Shown here in pieces: positions 13,846 through 21,109 of a stretch of 22,893 bases of DNA. The translations under genes and the position numbers were made by a program. Source of the DNA: Aquificota bacterium (lineage in GTDB: Bacteria; Thermosulfidibacterota; Thermosulfidibacteria; Thermosulfidibacterales; Thermosulfidibacteraceae); contig WGAU01000182.1 in the NCBI GenBank assembly GCA_015494645.1, positions 1-22,893 of the forward strand. Reading direction: 5' to 3'. The notes under the pieces were generated by a model, which worked only from the letters and a program-made list of their open reading frames with translations, searched no databases and was not told where the DNA came from. The first letter of the stretch is position 1; every line of letters starts with the position of its first letter.

Positions 13846-14891
13846 AGGATGTTAACCTTGAAAAGGTAGGCTTTGACGCAGCAGAAAAGGAGAGAGCCGG
13901 AACCTACATGCAGGTGGATTCACAGGTCTTGAAATGCACGGTGAAGCAGGAAGGAGTAGAAATATACCCTGTGGTTGAAGCTCTTGATAGGTTTGATTGG
14001 GCGAAAAAGTATCTGTGGGGAGTGTTGCCTGAGGATAGCTCTTTGGGAAACTTTTCCAACGGCTACTTCATAAGGGTGCTTCCCGGAGCATCCCCTGTGT
14101 TCCCAGTGCAGACGTGCCTTCTCATAGATCAGGATGATGTGCAGCACGTGCACAACATAATAATTGTGGAGGAGGGTGCCGAGCTAAATGTCATTACCGG
14201 ATGTTCCAGCTTACCCGGTAAGGGCAAGCACATAGGTGTTAGTGAGTTCTATGTGAAGAAGAATGCAAGACTTCACTTTACCATGATCCACATGTGGGGA
14301 AGAGAGGTAGAAGTACTCCCAAGGACGGGAGTTGTGGTTGAGGAGGGAGGTATATTCATAAACGACTACGTCTGCCTGCATCCTGCTGCGAGGATAAAGG
14401 CGTATCCCACAATATACCTTAACGGTGAAGGTGCTACGGCAAGGGCTCAGAGCGTGCTTGTTTCTACCGAGGGTACAGATATGGATTTGGGAACAAGGGT
14501 CTATCTCCGCTCTGAAGGCACAAAGGCCGAGGTGGTTTCAAGGGCAGTCTCTTTCGGTGGCAGACTCATAGCAAGGGGTCATCTCATCGGAGAAAAACCG
14601 GGAGTAAAGGCTCATCTTGAGTGCAAGGGATTGCTTCTTTCCGACAAAGGAGTTATACACGCCATCCCTGAGCTTGAGGGAAGGGCTAAGGATCTTGAGA
14701 TGTCCCATGAGGCGGCTGTTGGCAAAATAGCCAAAGAGGAGATTGAGTATCTCATGGCAAGGGGCCTTGACGAGGACGAGGCTACTGCAACAATTGTCAG
14801 AGGTTTTCTTAATGTGGACATAATTGGGATACCTGAGAGTTTGAAAAGGGAGCTTGACGAGATTATAAAGATGAGCGATTCTGCCATGTAA
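13836..14891 (+). CDS. sufB: SufB/SufD-family scaffold protein (SmsB-like)
   Basis: A single 351-residue SufB/D-fold protein (right-handed beta-helix core) that should dimerise and pair with SufC to build Fe-S clusters. Family features: HVHNIIIVEEGAELN, GHLIGEKPGVKAHLECKGLLLSDKG, then SHEAAVGKI near 290-298 and ARGLDEDEAT with the final IVRGFL. H291-E292 match the SufB C-terminal His-Glu pair, and the SH...VG context is also SufD-like. The position of the essential E. coli SufB C405 (DKCGAH) is G272 here (DKGVIH), leaving C263 as the nearest cysteine. AAGGAG stands eight bases before the ATG. With SufC it forms a two-gene set and is shorter than E. coli SufB (about 495). Confidence 0.88.
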   Translation: MSVKDVNLEKVGFDAAEKERAGTYMQVDSQVLKCTVKQEGVEIYPVVEALDRFDWAKKYLWGVLPEDSSLGNFSNGYFIRVLPGASPVFPVQTCLLIDQDDVQHVHNIIIVEEGAELNVITGCSSLPGKGKHIGVSEFYVKKNARLHFTMIHMWGREVEVLPRTGVVVEEGGIFINDYVCLHPAARIKAYPTIYLNGEGATARAQSVLVSTEGTDMDLGTRVYLRSEGTKAEVVSRAVSFGGRLIARGHLIGEKPGVKAHLECKGLLLSDKGVIHAIPELEGRAKDLEMSHEAAVGKIAKEEIEYLMARGLDEDEATATIVRGFLNVDIIGIPESLKRELDEIIKMSDSAM

Positions 14892-14923
14892 TTTTTAGGA
14901 AATCCACATTGGAGGATCTAAAG

Positions 14924-16849
14924 TTGAACAAGGAGAGGTTTCCCTATCAGGCACTTCCCGATGCTGAAGTAGATAGGTTGAAGGAGCTTTCCCGTCTTTG
15001 CAAGGGCGACATACTCAAGATGACCAGTCTTGCAGGTTCCGGCCATCCGGGAGGCTCCATATCTTCTCTGGACATATACTTGGTGGTCTTCTCCTATGCA
15101 AAAATCTTTCCTGAGGATCCGTATCGGGAGGATAGGGACCGTATAGTTGTTAGCCATGGCCACACGTCACCGGCGGTGTACGCCGTTCTGGGCAGGCTTG
15201 GCTTTTTTGATGTCAAAGATGCGGTGGCTACTTTCAGGAAAGCGGGTAGCATCTTTGAGGGGCATGTGGAGAGGGCTATACCGGGAGTTGAATGGTCCAC
15301 GGGTAACTTGGGACAGGGGCTTTCGGCGGGGTGCGGATTTGCGTTGGCTGCTAAGGTTAGGGGACTCGATTACCACACCTTTGTCCTTATGTCCGATGCA
15401 GAGCAGGTAAAAGGTCAGGTTTCCGAAGCGAGAAAGTTTGCCAATAAGTTCAAGCTATCCAATATTACCGTTGTTATAGACTACAACAACAAGCAGATAA
15501 GCGGCAATTTCATGGATGTTATGCCCATGGATATAAGGGCCAATTACGAGGCGGATGGTTGGAAGGTGTTGGAGGTTGACGGGCACGATTACAAGGCCCT
15601 TTACAGCGCCATAAAGCAGACTGTTGAAGATACATCTGCTCCTTACGCTGTAATCGCCAAAACTATAATGGGTAAAGGTGTCTCTTTTATGGAAGACGAT
15701 GAACAGTACCACGGTAGGGCCCTTAGAGAAGATGAGATGAAAAGGGCCTTTGAGGAACTTTCCATAGAGAACGACCGTTCTTCCCTTATGAAGATAAGGG
15801 ACGCTATGTGTATAAAAGGCAAAACCGACTCTTGCAGAAGATATGCTGTGAGCGTGGATTTGGGAGAGTCTGTTACGTACAATCCCGGCGATAAGATTGA
15901 CAATCGGAGCGCCTTTGGAAATGCCCTTTTGGACTTGGGTAGGAGAAACTGCGGCAAGGGAGGGAAAACTCCCATAATAGTCTTTGACTGTGATTTGATG
16001 GATTCTGTCAGGACCGGCAAGTTTGCCAGAGAGCTTCCCGATTACTTCTTCCAAATGGGTGTGCAAGAACACAACACAGCCACCGTTGCAGGTGCCGCAT
16101 CCATCTGCGGGGTGATTTCAGTATTTGCAGATTTTGGGGTTTTTGGCATAGATGAGACTTACAACCAGCACCGATTGAATGACATAAACTGCACTAATTT
16201 GAAGCTCATTTTAACCCATTTGGGACTTGATGTTGGCCAGGATGGTAAGACCCATCACTGTATAGATTATATCGGTCTTATAAGAAACCTTTACGGGTAC
16301 AAGCTCATCATTCCTGCTGATGCCAACCAGATGGACAGGGTCATAAGGTATATCTTTTCCGAATACGGCAACTTTGCTGTGGGGATGGGCAGGGAATCTC
16401 AGCCTATCATTACCGATGAACATGGCAAGCCCATCTTTGGTGGGGATTACACCTTCGTTTACGGCGAAATGGACGTGGTAAGGGATGGCGATAGAGCAAC
16501 TATCCTTTCTTACGGCAACATGCTTCACAGGGCTATCAGGGCATGGGAGATCCTGAGGGAAAAGGGAATAGATGTTAGGGTGGTTAATGTACCCTCGGTG
16601 CTTGATCCAGATGTTAATGCCCTTGAACGCTGGGGTAAAGAGGGACCAATAGTTGTTTATGAGGATCACAACATACACACTGGGCTGGGTTCTATCATTG
16701 CAAACAGTCTTGTGGAGAGGGGAGTGTTTACCCGTTTAGTTAAGCTTGGAGTGAGAAGATACGCTCCATCTGGAAGGCCTGATGAGCTTTATAAGGTGGA
16801 GGGGCTTTCCGTGGATGATTTAGTCAGAGCGGTGGAGGAGGTGTTGTAG
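14924..16849 (+). CDS. tkt: Transketolase (thiamine-diphosphate enzyme)
   Basis: Transfers two-carbon ketol units between sugar phosphates in the pentose phosphate or Calvin-type pathways. Numbering is from the upstream TTG at 14909. The full length of about 640 residues includes all three domains. Motifs: GSGHPGG (44-50), VSHGHTSPAVY (81-91), GVEWSTGNLGQGLS (126-139), QYHG, then in the Pyr domain GVQEHNTA with the catalytic Glu, HLGLDVGQDGKTHH, and DGHD. The ThDP/Mg motif normally reading GDG(E) is SDAE at 162-165, unusual, with the metal-binding Asp kept. Two TTG starts are possible: 14909 has a weak AGGA, while 14924 sits eight bases after a perfect GGAGG, so the latter is preferred. It ends two bases before the next gene. 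Confidence 0.92.
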   Translation: MNKERFPYQALPDAEVDRLKELSRLCKGDILKMTSLAGSGHPGGSISSLDIYLVVFSYAKIFPEDPYREDRDRIVVSHGHTSPAVYAVLGRLGFFDVKDAVATFRKAGSIFEGHVERAIPGVEWSTGNLGQGLSAGCGFALAAKVRGLDYHTFVLMSDAEQVKGQVSEARKFANKFKLSNITVVIDYNNKQISGNFMDVMPMDIRANYEADGWKVLEVDGHDYKALYSAIKQTVEDTSAPYAVIAKTIMGKGVSFMEDDEQYHGRALREDEMKRAFEELSIENDRSSLMKIRDAMCIKGKTDSCRRYAVSVDLGESVTYNPGDKIDNRSAFGNALLDLGRRNCGKGGKTPIIVFDCDLMDSVRTGKFARELPDYFFQMGVQEHNTATVAGAASICGVISVFADFGVFGIDETYNQHRLNDINCTNLKLILTHLGLDVGQDGKTHHCIDYIGLIRNLYGYKLIIPADANQMDRVIRYIFSEYGNFAVGMGRESQPIITDEHGKPIFGGDYTFVYGEMDVVRDGDRATILSYGNMLHRAIRAWEILREKGIDVRVVNVPSVLDPDVNALERWGKEGPIVVYEDHNIHTGLGSIIANSLVERGVFTRLVKLGVRRYAPSGRPDELYKVEGLSVDDLVRAVEEVL

Positions 16850-16851
16850 GT

Positions 16852-18183
16852 ATGAAGATAGCTGTAGTTGGTGGAATAGCTGCCGGCACATCGGCTGCTG
16901 CGAAAGCAAAAAGAACCGCAAAGGATGCGGATATTATCATATTTGAAGCTTCTGGCTACGTTTCTGTTGGTGCCTGCGGGATGCCTTACTATCTCGCAGG
17001 CTATGTTCCTGAGGCAGAGCATCTCATAGTTAGAAGACCAGAAGACTTTGAAAAGACCGGCATCAAGGTAAAGGTAGGTTGGACCGTTAATCAGATAGAT
17101 CTTAAAGAAGGAAAGCTCTACGCCGAGGATTCCAGCGGCAAGGGAGAGTGGTTTTCCTTTGATAGATTGGTTTTGGCAACAGGGGCAACTCCAAGGAAGC
17201 TGAATGTGCCTGGTGCCCAGCTTGAAGGGGTTTTTTACCTGAAGGGCTATCCTGACCTTTTGAAGATAGAAAACTACTTAAAAGAGAACAATGTAAAGAA
17301 TGTGGTGGTTAGAGGAAGTGGTTTTATAGCCATGGAACTTGTGGAAGCCTTTGTAGAAAAGGGCTTTAATGTAACGAGTATTGCATCATTCATGCCGGTA
17401 AGCTTGGATCAAGACATAGCTGATGGTATCCCTTCTCTTTTGGACAGTAGAGGTGTGAAGCGTATCTGGAGGGACGATATAGAAGAGGTGCAGGGGGATC
17501 ATCGCATCAAAGCTATTAAGACAAAGTCTGGAGAGGTAATTGACGCGGATATGCTTGTGGTGGCATTGGGGGTGGTTCCCAACTCCCAGCTTGCAAAGGA
17601 TGCAGGCCTTGAGCTTTCCGTTAACGATTCCATAAAGGTTGATGAAAGGATGCAGACCTCTTTTGAGGGGGTCTATGCCGCTGGTGACTGTGCCCATTCC
17701 TACAGCGCCGTGGATGGTTCTCCCGTATATCTTCCGTTGGGAAGTTTGGCCAACAGACACGGAAGAGTAGCGGGCACCAATGTGGCAGGGGGCAATGCCG
17801 TTATGCCCAAGATAGCTGGCTCCACTATCTCAAAGCTCTTTGACCTTGGGGTTGCCAAAACAGGATTTAACGAGAGGGAGCTTGAAAGGAGGGGTATCTC
17901 TTACAAAAAAGTGGTGATAAAAGCTAAGGACAAGGCCCACTACTATCCTGGAAGCGGCACCATAAAGGTAAAACTTTTGTGGGAAGAGAGGACAGGTCGC
18001 CTTTTAGGAGGCCAGATAGTAGGTCTCTACACCGCCGTTAAAAGAATAGATGTTATTTCCGCTGTAATATGCATGAGGGGCACCGTTGAGGACCTCAAGA
18101 ATGTAGACCTTGCCTATGCGCCTCCCTACTCTCCTGTTTGGGATCCAGTAACCGTGGCCGCCAATCAGGCTGCTAAGGATTAG
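16852..18183 (+). CDS. CoA-disulfide reductase/NADH oxidase-like flavoprotein
   Basis: A 443-residue pyridine nucleotide-disulfide oxidoreductase with a single redox cysteine. FAD site VVGGIAAGTSAA lies at the N-terminus. The active-site motif YVSVGACGMPYY places C42 where CoA-disulfide reductases and Nox proteins have it. The NAD(P) site is VVVRGSGFIAMEL, and the second FAD motif is VYAAGDCAHS. The C-terminal tyrosines found in CoADR are present in DLAYAPPYSPVWDP. The reaction may be CoA-disulfide, polysulfide or O2/NADH reduction; the sequence does not distinguish them. It lies in an operon after Fe-S assembly and transketolase. A good GGAGGAGG ribosome site overlaps the end of tkt. No rhodanese domain is fused. 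Confidence 0.88.
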   Translation: MKIAVVGGIAAGTSAAAKAKRTAKDADIIIFEASGYVSVGACGMPYYLAGYVPEAEHLIVRRPEDFEKTGIKVKVGWTVNQIDLKEGKLYAEDSSGKGEWFSFDRLVLATGATPRKLNVPGAQLEGVFYLKGYPDLLKIENYLKENNVKNVVVRGSGFIAMELVEAFVEKGFNVTSIASFMPVSLDQDIADGIPSLLDSRGVKRIWRDDIEEVQGDHRIKAIKTKSGEVIDADMLVVALGVVPNSQLAKDAGLELSVNDSIKVDERMQTSFEGVYAAGDCAHSYSAVDGSPVYLPLGSLANRHGRVAGTNVAGGNAVMPKIAGSTISKLFDLGVAKTGFNERELERRGISYKKVVIKAKDKAHYYPGSGTIKVKLLWEERTGRLLGGQIVGLYTAVKRIDVISAVICMRGTVEDLKNVDLAYAPPYSPVWDPVTVAANQAAKD

Positions 18184-18186
18184 ATT

Positions 18187-18972
18187 ATGGTCAAGATCCA
18201 TCCCACGGCCTTGGTTTCTCCAAAGGCCGAGCTGGATGACGGAGTTGAGGTTGCTCCTTATGCAGTTGTCAAAGATGGTGCTGTTATTGGCAGGGATACT
18301 TTCATAGATGCCCATGCGGTTGTTTTTGGCAACGTCAGAATAGGAGAGAACAACTACATCGGTCCTTTCGCCGTAATTGGAGCTGATCCTCAGGATGTTA
18401 GCTACAGGGGCCAGCCTACATATTTAGAGATAGGTTCGGGAAACGTTATTAGGGAGTACGTTTCCATACACAGGGCATCTCAAGAGGGACAGGCTACCAA
18501 GGTTGGCAACAACTGCTTCATCATGGCGTACTCTCACATTGCCCACGACTGCAAGATAGGCAACCATGTCATAATAACCAACTACGCCGGTATATCAGGG
18601 TTCGTAGAGATAGAAGACAGAGCCGTCATTTCCGGACATGTGGGCATCCATCAGTTTGTGCGCATAGGCTATTTGGCCTTTGTCTCTGGAGGTTCCTTTC
18701 CGGGACAGGACGTCCCTCCCTATACAGTAGCTGCGGGAAGGCCTGCCAAAATCGTTGGGCTAAATGTAGTGGGAATGAGAAGGGCAGGCATACCGCCCGA
18801 TAGAAGGCTTGAGATAAAAAAGACCTTTGACATATACTTCCGCAAAGGATTAAACAGAAAGCACGCTCTGGATCTGATCTCCAAGGAGTTTAGCTCTGAG
18901 GAAGTAAAGAGATTTTTGGACTTTGTAAAAAACAGCAAGAGGGGAGTGGCAGCCTTTGCAAAAGAGGGTTAG
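18187..18972 (+). CDS. lpxA: UDP-N-acetylglucosamine O-acyltransferase LpxA
   Basis: First enzyme of lipid A synthesis: acyl transfer from acyl-ACP to UDP-GlcNAc (or UDP-GlcNAc3N). The 261 residues start with left-handed beta-helix hexapeptide repeats, from IHPTALVSPKAEL through about residue 190. They contain QPTYLEIGSGNVIREYVSIHR, the catalytic H120 in IAHDCKIG (E. coli H125) and the HQFVRIGYLAFVSGG and QDVPPY segments. A C-terminal helical domain ends in LDFVKNSKRGV. This establishes an outer membrane. The lpxD, fabZ, lpxB and lpxC genes are not in the window. The ATG is four bases after the preceding stop with AAGGAT upstream. The end overlaps the next gene by 17 bases. Confidence 0.95.
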   Translation: MVKIHPTALVSPKAELDDGVEVAPYAVVKDGAVIGRDTFIDAHAVVFGNVRIGENNYIGPFAVIGADPQDVSYRGQPTYLEIGSGNVIREYVSIHRASQEGQATKVGNNCFIMAYSHIAHDCKIGNHVIITNYAGISGFVEIEDRAVISGHVGIHQFVRIGYLAFVSGGSFPGQDVPPYTVAAGRPAKIVGLNVVGMRRAGIPPDRRLEIKKTFDIYFRKGLNRKHALDLISKEFSSEEVKRFLDFVKNSKRGVAAFAKEG

Positions 18973-19933
18973 GGCAGGAGTAATTGGCGTAGGCAGAATG
19001 GGGGAATACCACTGCGGGGCCTACACGGAAATACACTACGTTGATCTTGTGGGGGTTGCGGATGTTAACGCCGAGCGCCTTCGGGTCATAAGCGAAAGAT
19101 ACGAAGTCCCCGGCTACACAGATTATAGGAGGCTTCTGGACAAGGTTGATGTGGTAAGCATCGCTGTGCCCACGGCCCTTCACCATCCCATTGCTATTGA
19201 GGCCATGAAAAGGGGCGTTCATGTTCTTGTGGAAAAACCTATTGCTTATTCGCTGGAAGAGGCCCGGGAAATGTTTCGTGTGGCTGAAGAGAATGGAGTG
19301 GTGCTCTGCGTTGGACATGTGGAGCGCTTCAACGGTGCGGTGCAAGAATTGATGAATATAGTGCAGGAGCCTCTGCTCATAGAATCCAGAAGATTAGGCC
19401 CTTTTTCCCCAAGGGTGGCTAAGGACAGCGTGGTTCTTGACCTCATGATTCACGACATAGACATAGTTTTAAGGCTTGCGAGGTCCGAGGTTGTGGACAT
19501 AGACGCCGTTGGGCTTTCCTACTACTCTGACATGTGCGATGTTGCCAACGTTCAGCTCAAATTTGCAAGCGGATGTGTGGCAACCCTTACTGCCAGCAGG
19601 GTTACCCAGCACAAGATTAGAACCATGGCCGTTTCTGAAAAGGATTTTTACGTTTTCTTGAACTTCACGGAACAGGACATACACATCCACCGTCAGGCTT
19701 ACTCGGAAGCGGTGCGTCTTAAAGACCAGTTGAGATACAAGCAAAGCTCCATAATTGAGCAGGTTTTCGTCCATAAGGGGAATCCCCTCAAGCTGGAGCT
19801 CATGCATTTCATAGATCTTGCCATGGGAAACTCCAAAAGAATCGTCAGCGTGGAAGATGAACTGAAGTCGCTTAAGGTGGCTCTAAAAGTTGAAGAGATT
19901 CTGAAAGAAAAAGGGGTCATCAAAGGACATTGA
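18956..19933 (+). CDS. Gfo/Idh/MocA-family NAD-dependent oxidoreductase, GnnA-like
   Basis: The 325-residue protein has a Rossmann motif GVIGVGRMGEYH (8-19) and the family catalytic lysine K94 in VEKPIA, followed by GHVERFN and a C-terminal alpha/beta domain (from LDLMIHDIDIVLRL). It overlaps lpxA by 17 bases. Gfo/Idh proteins next to lpxA in several Gram-negatives are involved in lipid A; in Acidithiobacillus, GnnA oxidises the 3-OH of UDP-GlcNAc before GnnB aminates it. That role is plausible here, but no GnnB-type aminotransferase is present in the window, so the substrate stays open. The start is TTG 18956 with GGGGAG about 12 bases upstream; no better start is seen in frame. Confidence 0.87.
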   Translation: MQKRVRAGVIGVGRMGEYHCGAYTEIHYVDLVGVADVNAERLRVISERYEVPGYTDYRRLLDKVDVVSIAVPTALHHPIAIEAMKRGVHVLVEKPIAYSLEEAREMFRVAEENGVVLCVGHVERFNGAVQELMNIVQEPLLIESRRLGPFSPRVAKDSVVLDLMIHDIDIVLRLARSEVVDIDAVGLSYYSDMCDVANVQLKFASGCVATLTASRVTQHKIRTMAVSEKDFYVFLNFTEQDIHIHRQAYSEAVRLKDQLRYKQSSIIEQVFVHKGNPLKLELMHFIDLAMGNSKRIVSVEDELKSLKVALKVEEILKEKGVIKGH

Positions 19934-20910
19934 AAACGGTCTTTGTTGCCCTCAGCGGAGGCGTGGATTCCTCCTTTGCCCTATTCAAGCTACTATCCCA
20001 GGGATTCAACGTAGTTGCGGTCTATATGGACATAGGACTGGGTTACGAATCGCTGGACAGGGCAAAGTTTGCCGCCTTCAAGGCGGGGGTGCCTTTAAAG
20101 ATTGTAAGGCTAAAAGAGCAGTTTGAAGAACAGGTTGTAAAATACTTTATTGACCAATATCTTTCCGGCAAAACCCCTAACCCGTGTGCCATATGCAACA
20201 AAAGAATAAAGTTTGGCTTGTTAGAGGAAGAGTGCTTGAAAATAGGAGCGGATCTCTTTGCCACGGGCCACTACGCTTGTCTAAAAGAAGGCTTACTGTG
20301 CAAGGCACTTGATGCCAAAAAGGATCAGAGCTACTTCCTTTCCCTTGTCCCCAAGGAAAATTTTGAGAACGTGCTTTTTCCTTTGTGCAATGATAAGAAA
20401 GCTAATGTGAAGGAACTTATGCATTCCATTGGCATAACCTCAAAAGAGAGTCAGGAGATATGCTTTCTTAAAGGCAAAAGCTACCGTGAATTTATGCTGG
20501 AGAAAGTGGGCCCTTGTCCCGGCAAATTCGTTGACACAACCGGCAAATTATTGGGGGAGCACAAAGGCTTCTTTCTTTACACCATAGGTCAGAGAAGGGG
20601 CTTGGGAGTATCGGTGGGCAGGCCTTTATACGTTGTGAAAATAATACCTGACGAGAACCTGGTTGTGCTCGGGAGCGAAAAAGACCTTTACTCCTCTCAA
20701 ATGCGCCTTGAAAGCATGAACTGGTTCCATGAAGTTTCAGTTCCTTTGAAGGTGAAAGCAAAAATAAGACAGCAACACATTCCTGCCGATGCGGTGCTGT
20801 ACCCAGATGGAAAGGTGGTGTTTGACATTCCCCAGAGGGCTGTAACACCAGGACAGGTAGCCTGTCTTTATATGGATGACGCTGTTGTAGCAGGTGGAAT
20901 AATCTCTTAA
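19930..20910 (+). CDS. mnmA: tRNA-specific 2-thiouridylase MnmA
   Basis: Adds sulfur to U34 of tRNA (Lys, Glu, Gln), using ATP and a persulfide. The PP-loop ALSGGVDSSF (7-16) activates the uridine. C86 (TPNPCAICN) and C178 (SQEICF) are the nucleophile and persulfide-bearing pair. GHYA, DQSYFL, TIGQRRGLG and the C-terminal beta domain (VTPGQVACLY) are all present. At 326 residues it is shorter than the usual ~360, mainly by loss in loops near the N-terminus. The TTG start at 19930 overlaps the stop of the preceding gene (TTGA), so translation is coupled. It closes the long plus-strand operon. The flagellin promoter begins eight bases after its stop, with no visible terminator. Confidence 0.95.
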   Translation: MKTVFVALSGGVDSSFALFKLLSQGFNVVAVYMDIGLGYESLDRAKFAAFKAGVPLKIVRLKEQFEEQVVKYFIDQYLSGKTPNPCAICNKRIKFGLLEEECLKIGADLFATGHYACLKEGLLCKALDAKKDQSYFLSLVPKENFENVLFPLCNDKKANVKELMHSIGITSKESQEICFLKGKSYREFMLEKVGPCPGKFVDTTGKLLGEHKGFFLYTIGQRRGLGVSVGRPLYVVKIIPDENLVVLGSEKDLYSSQMRLESMNWFHEVSVPLKVKAKIRQQHIPADAVLYPDGKVVFDIPQRAVTPGQVACLYMDDAVVAGGIIS

Positions 20911-20917
20911 ACCGCTG

Positions 20918-20944
20918 TAAAGTTTCCCTTCGTTTAAACGATAA
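20918..20944 (+). promoter_or_regulatory. Sigma-28 (FliA) promoter of flagellin
   Basis: TAAAGTTT (20918-20925), exactly 11 bases, then AACGATAA (20937-20944). Against the sigma-28 consensus TAAAGTTT-N11-GCCGATAA only the two leading -10 bases differ. This puts the flagellin under late-class flagellar control and predicts a transcript starting near 20952. Confidence 0.92.
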
Positions 20945-21066
20945 TATTATCTACAAACCTGAAGTAGGAACCTAAAAACATCATAGGGAAGGGAGGTGAT
21001 AGCTTAAAAGAAAAATTTGCAGCATGGGGGGTTAAGCCCCAGAGATGTTTGACGATCTAAGTTAAT

Positions 21067-21082
21067 GGGACAGGGAAGTCCC
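21067..21082 (+). promoter_or_regulatory. Hairpin presenting AGGGA (candidate upstream CsrA site)
   Basis: Perfect stem GGGAC/GTCCC (21067-21071 with 21078-21082) and a six-base loop AGGGAA. An ANGGA motif in a short hairpin loop is the classic CsrA recognition form. A run of seven A follows, so this is not an intrinsic terminator on either strand. Confidence 0.65.
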
Positions 21083-21089
21083 AAAAAAA

Positions 21090-21107
21090 CTCAACAAGGA
21101 GGTTGAG
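21090..21107 (+). promoter_or_regulatory. Hairpin over the flagellin ribosome-binding site (candidate CsrA site)
   Basis: Perfect six-base-pair stem CTCAAC/GTTGAG (21090-21095 with 21102-21107) and loop AAGGAG. The loop holds both an AAGGA CsrA-type motif and most of the Shine-Dalgarno sequence GGAGG (21098-21102), seven bases before the ATG at 21110. Folding or CsrA binding would control flagellin translation. Confidence 0.7.
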
Positions 21108-21109
21108 CC

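Larger units (their letters stand above)
20952..21109 (+). promoter_or_regulatory. Structured 5' leader of the flagellin mRNA
   Basis: Gene-free stretch of about 158 bases. Elements seen: AAACATC (20976-20982) can pair with GATGTTT (21044-21050). Inside this arm lies an unused Shine-Dalgarno-like AAGGGAGGTGAT (20989-21000) and a GGGG-TTAAG-CCCC hairpin. Two small hairpins precede the start codon. Four ANGGA motifs (20985, 20990, 21072, 21096) are possible CsrA sites. No match to a c-di-GMP or other known riboswitch was recognised. Confidence 0.6.

Noticed and set aside
15455..16072. 205-residue minus-strand open frame
   Set aside because: Antisense shadow of the transketolase gene, with no recognisable domain and no ribosome site.
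21067..21089. Intrinsic terminator after mnmA
   Set aside because: The hairpin is followed by A7 rather than a T run, and it lies downstream of the sigma-28 promoter inside the flagellin leader.
20952..21109. c-di-GMP or preQ1 riboswitch in the flagellin leader
   Set aside because: The conserved core sequences of these classes are not seen; the hairpins with ANGGA loops fit CsrA binding better.
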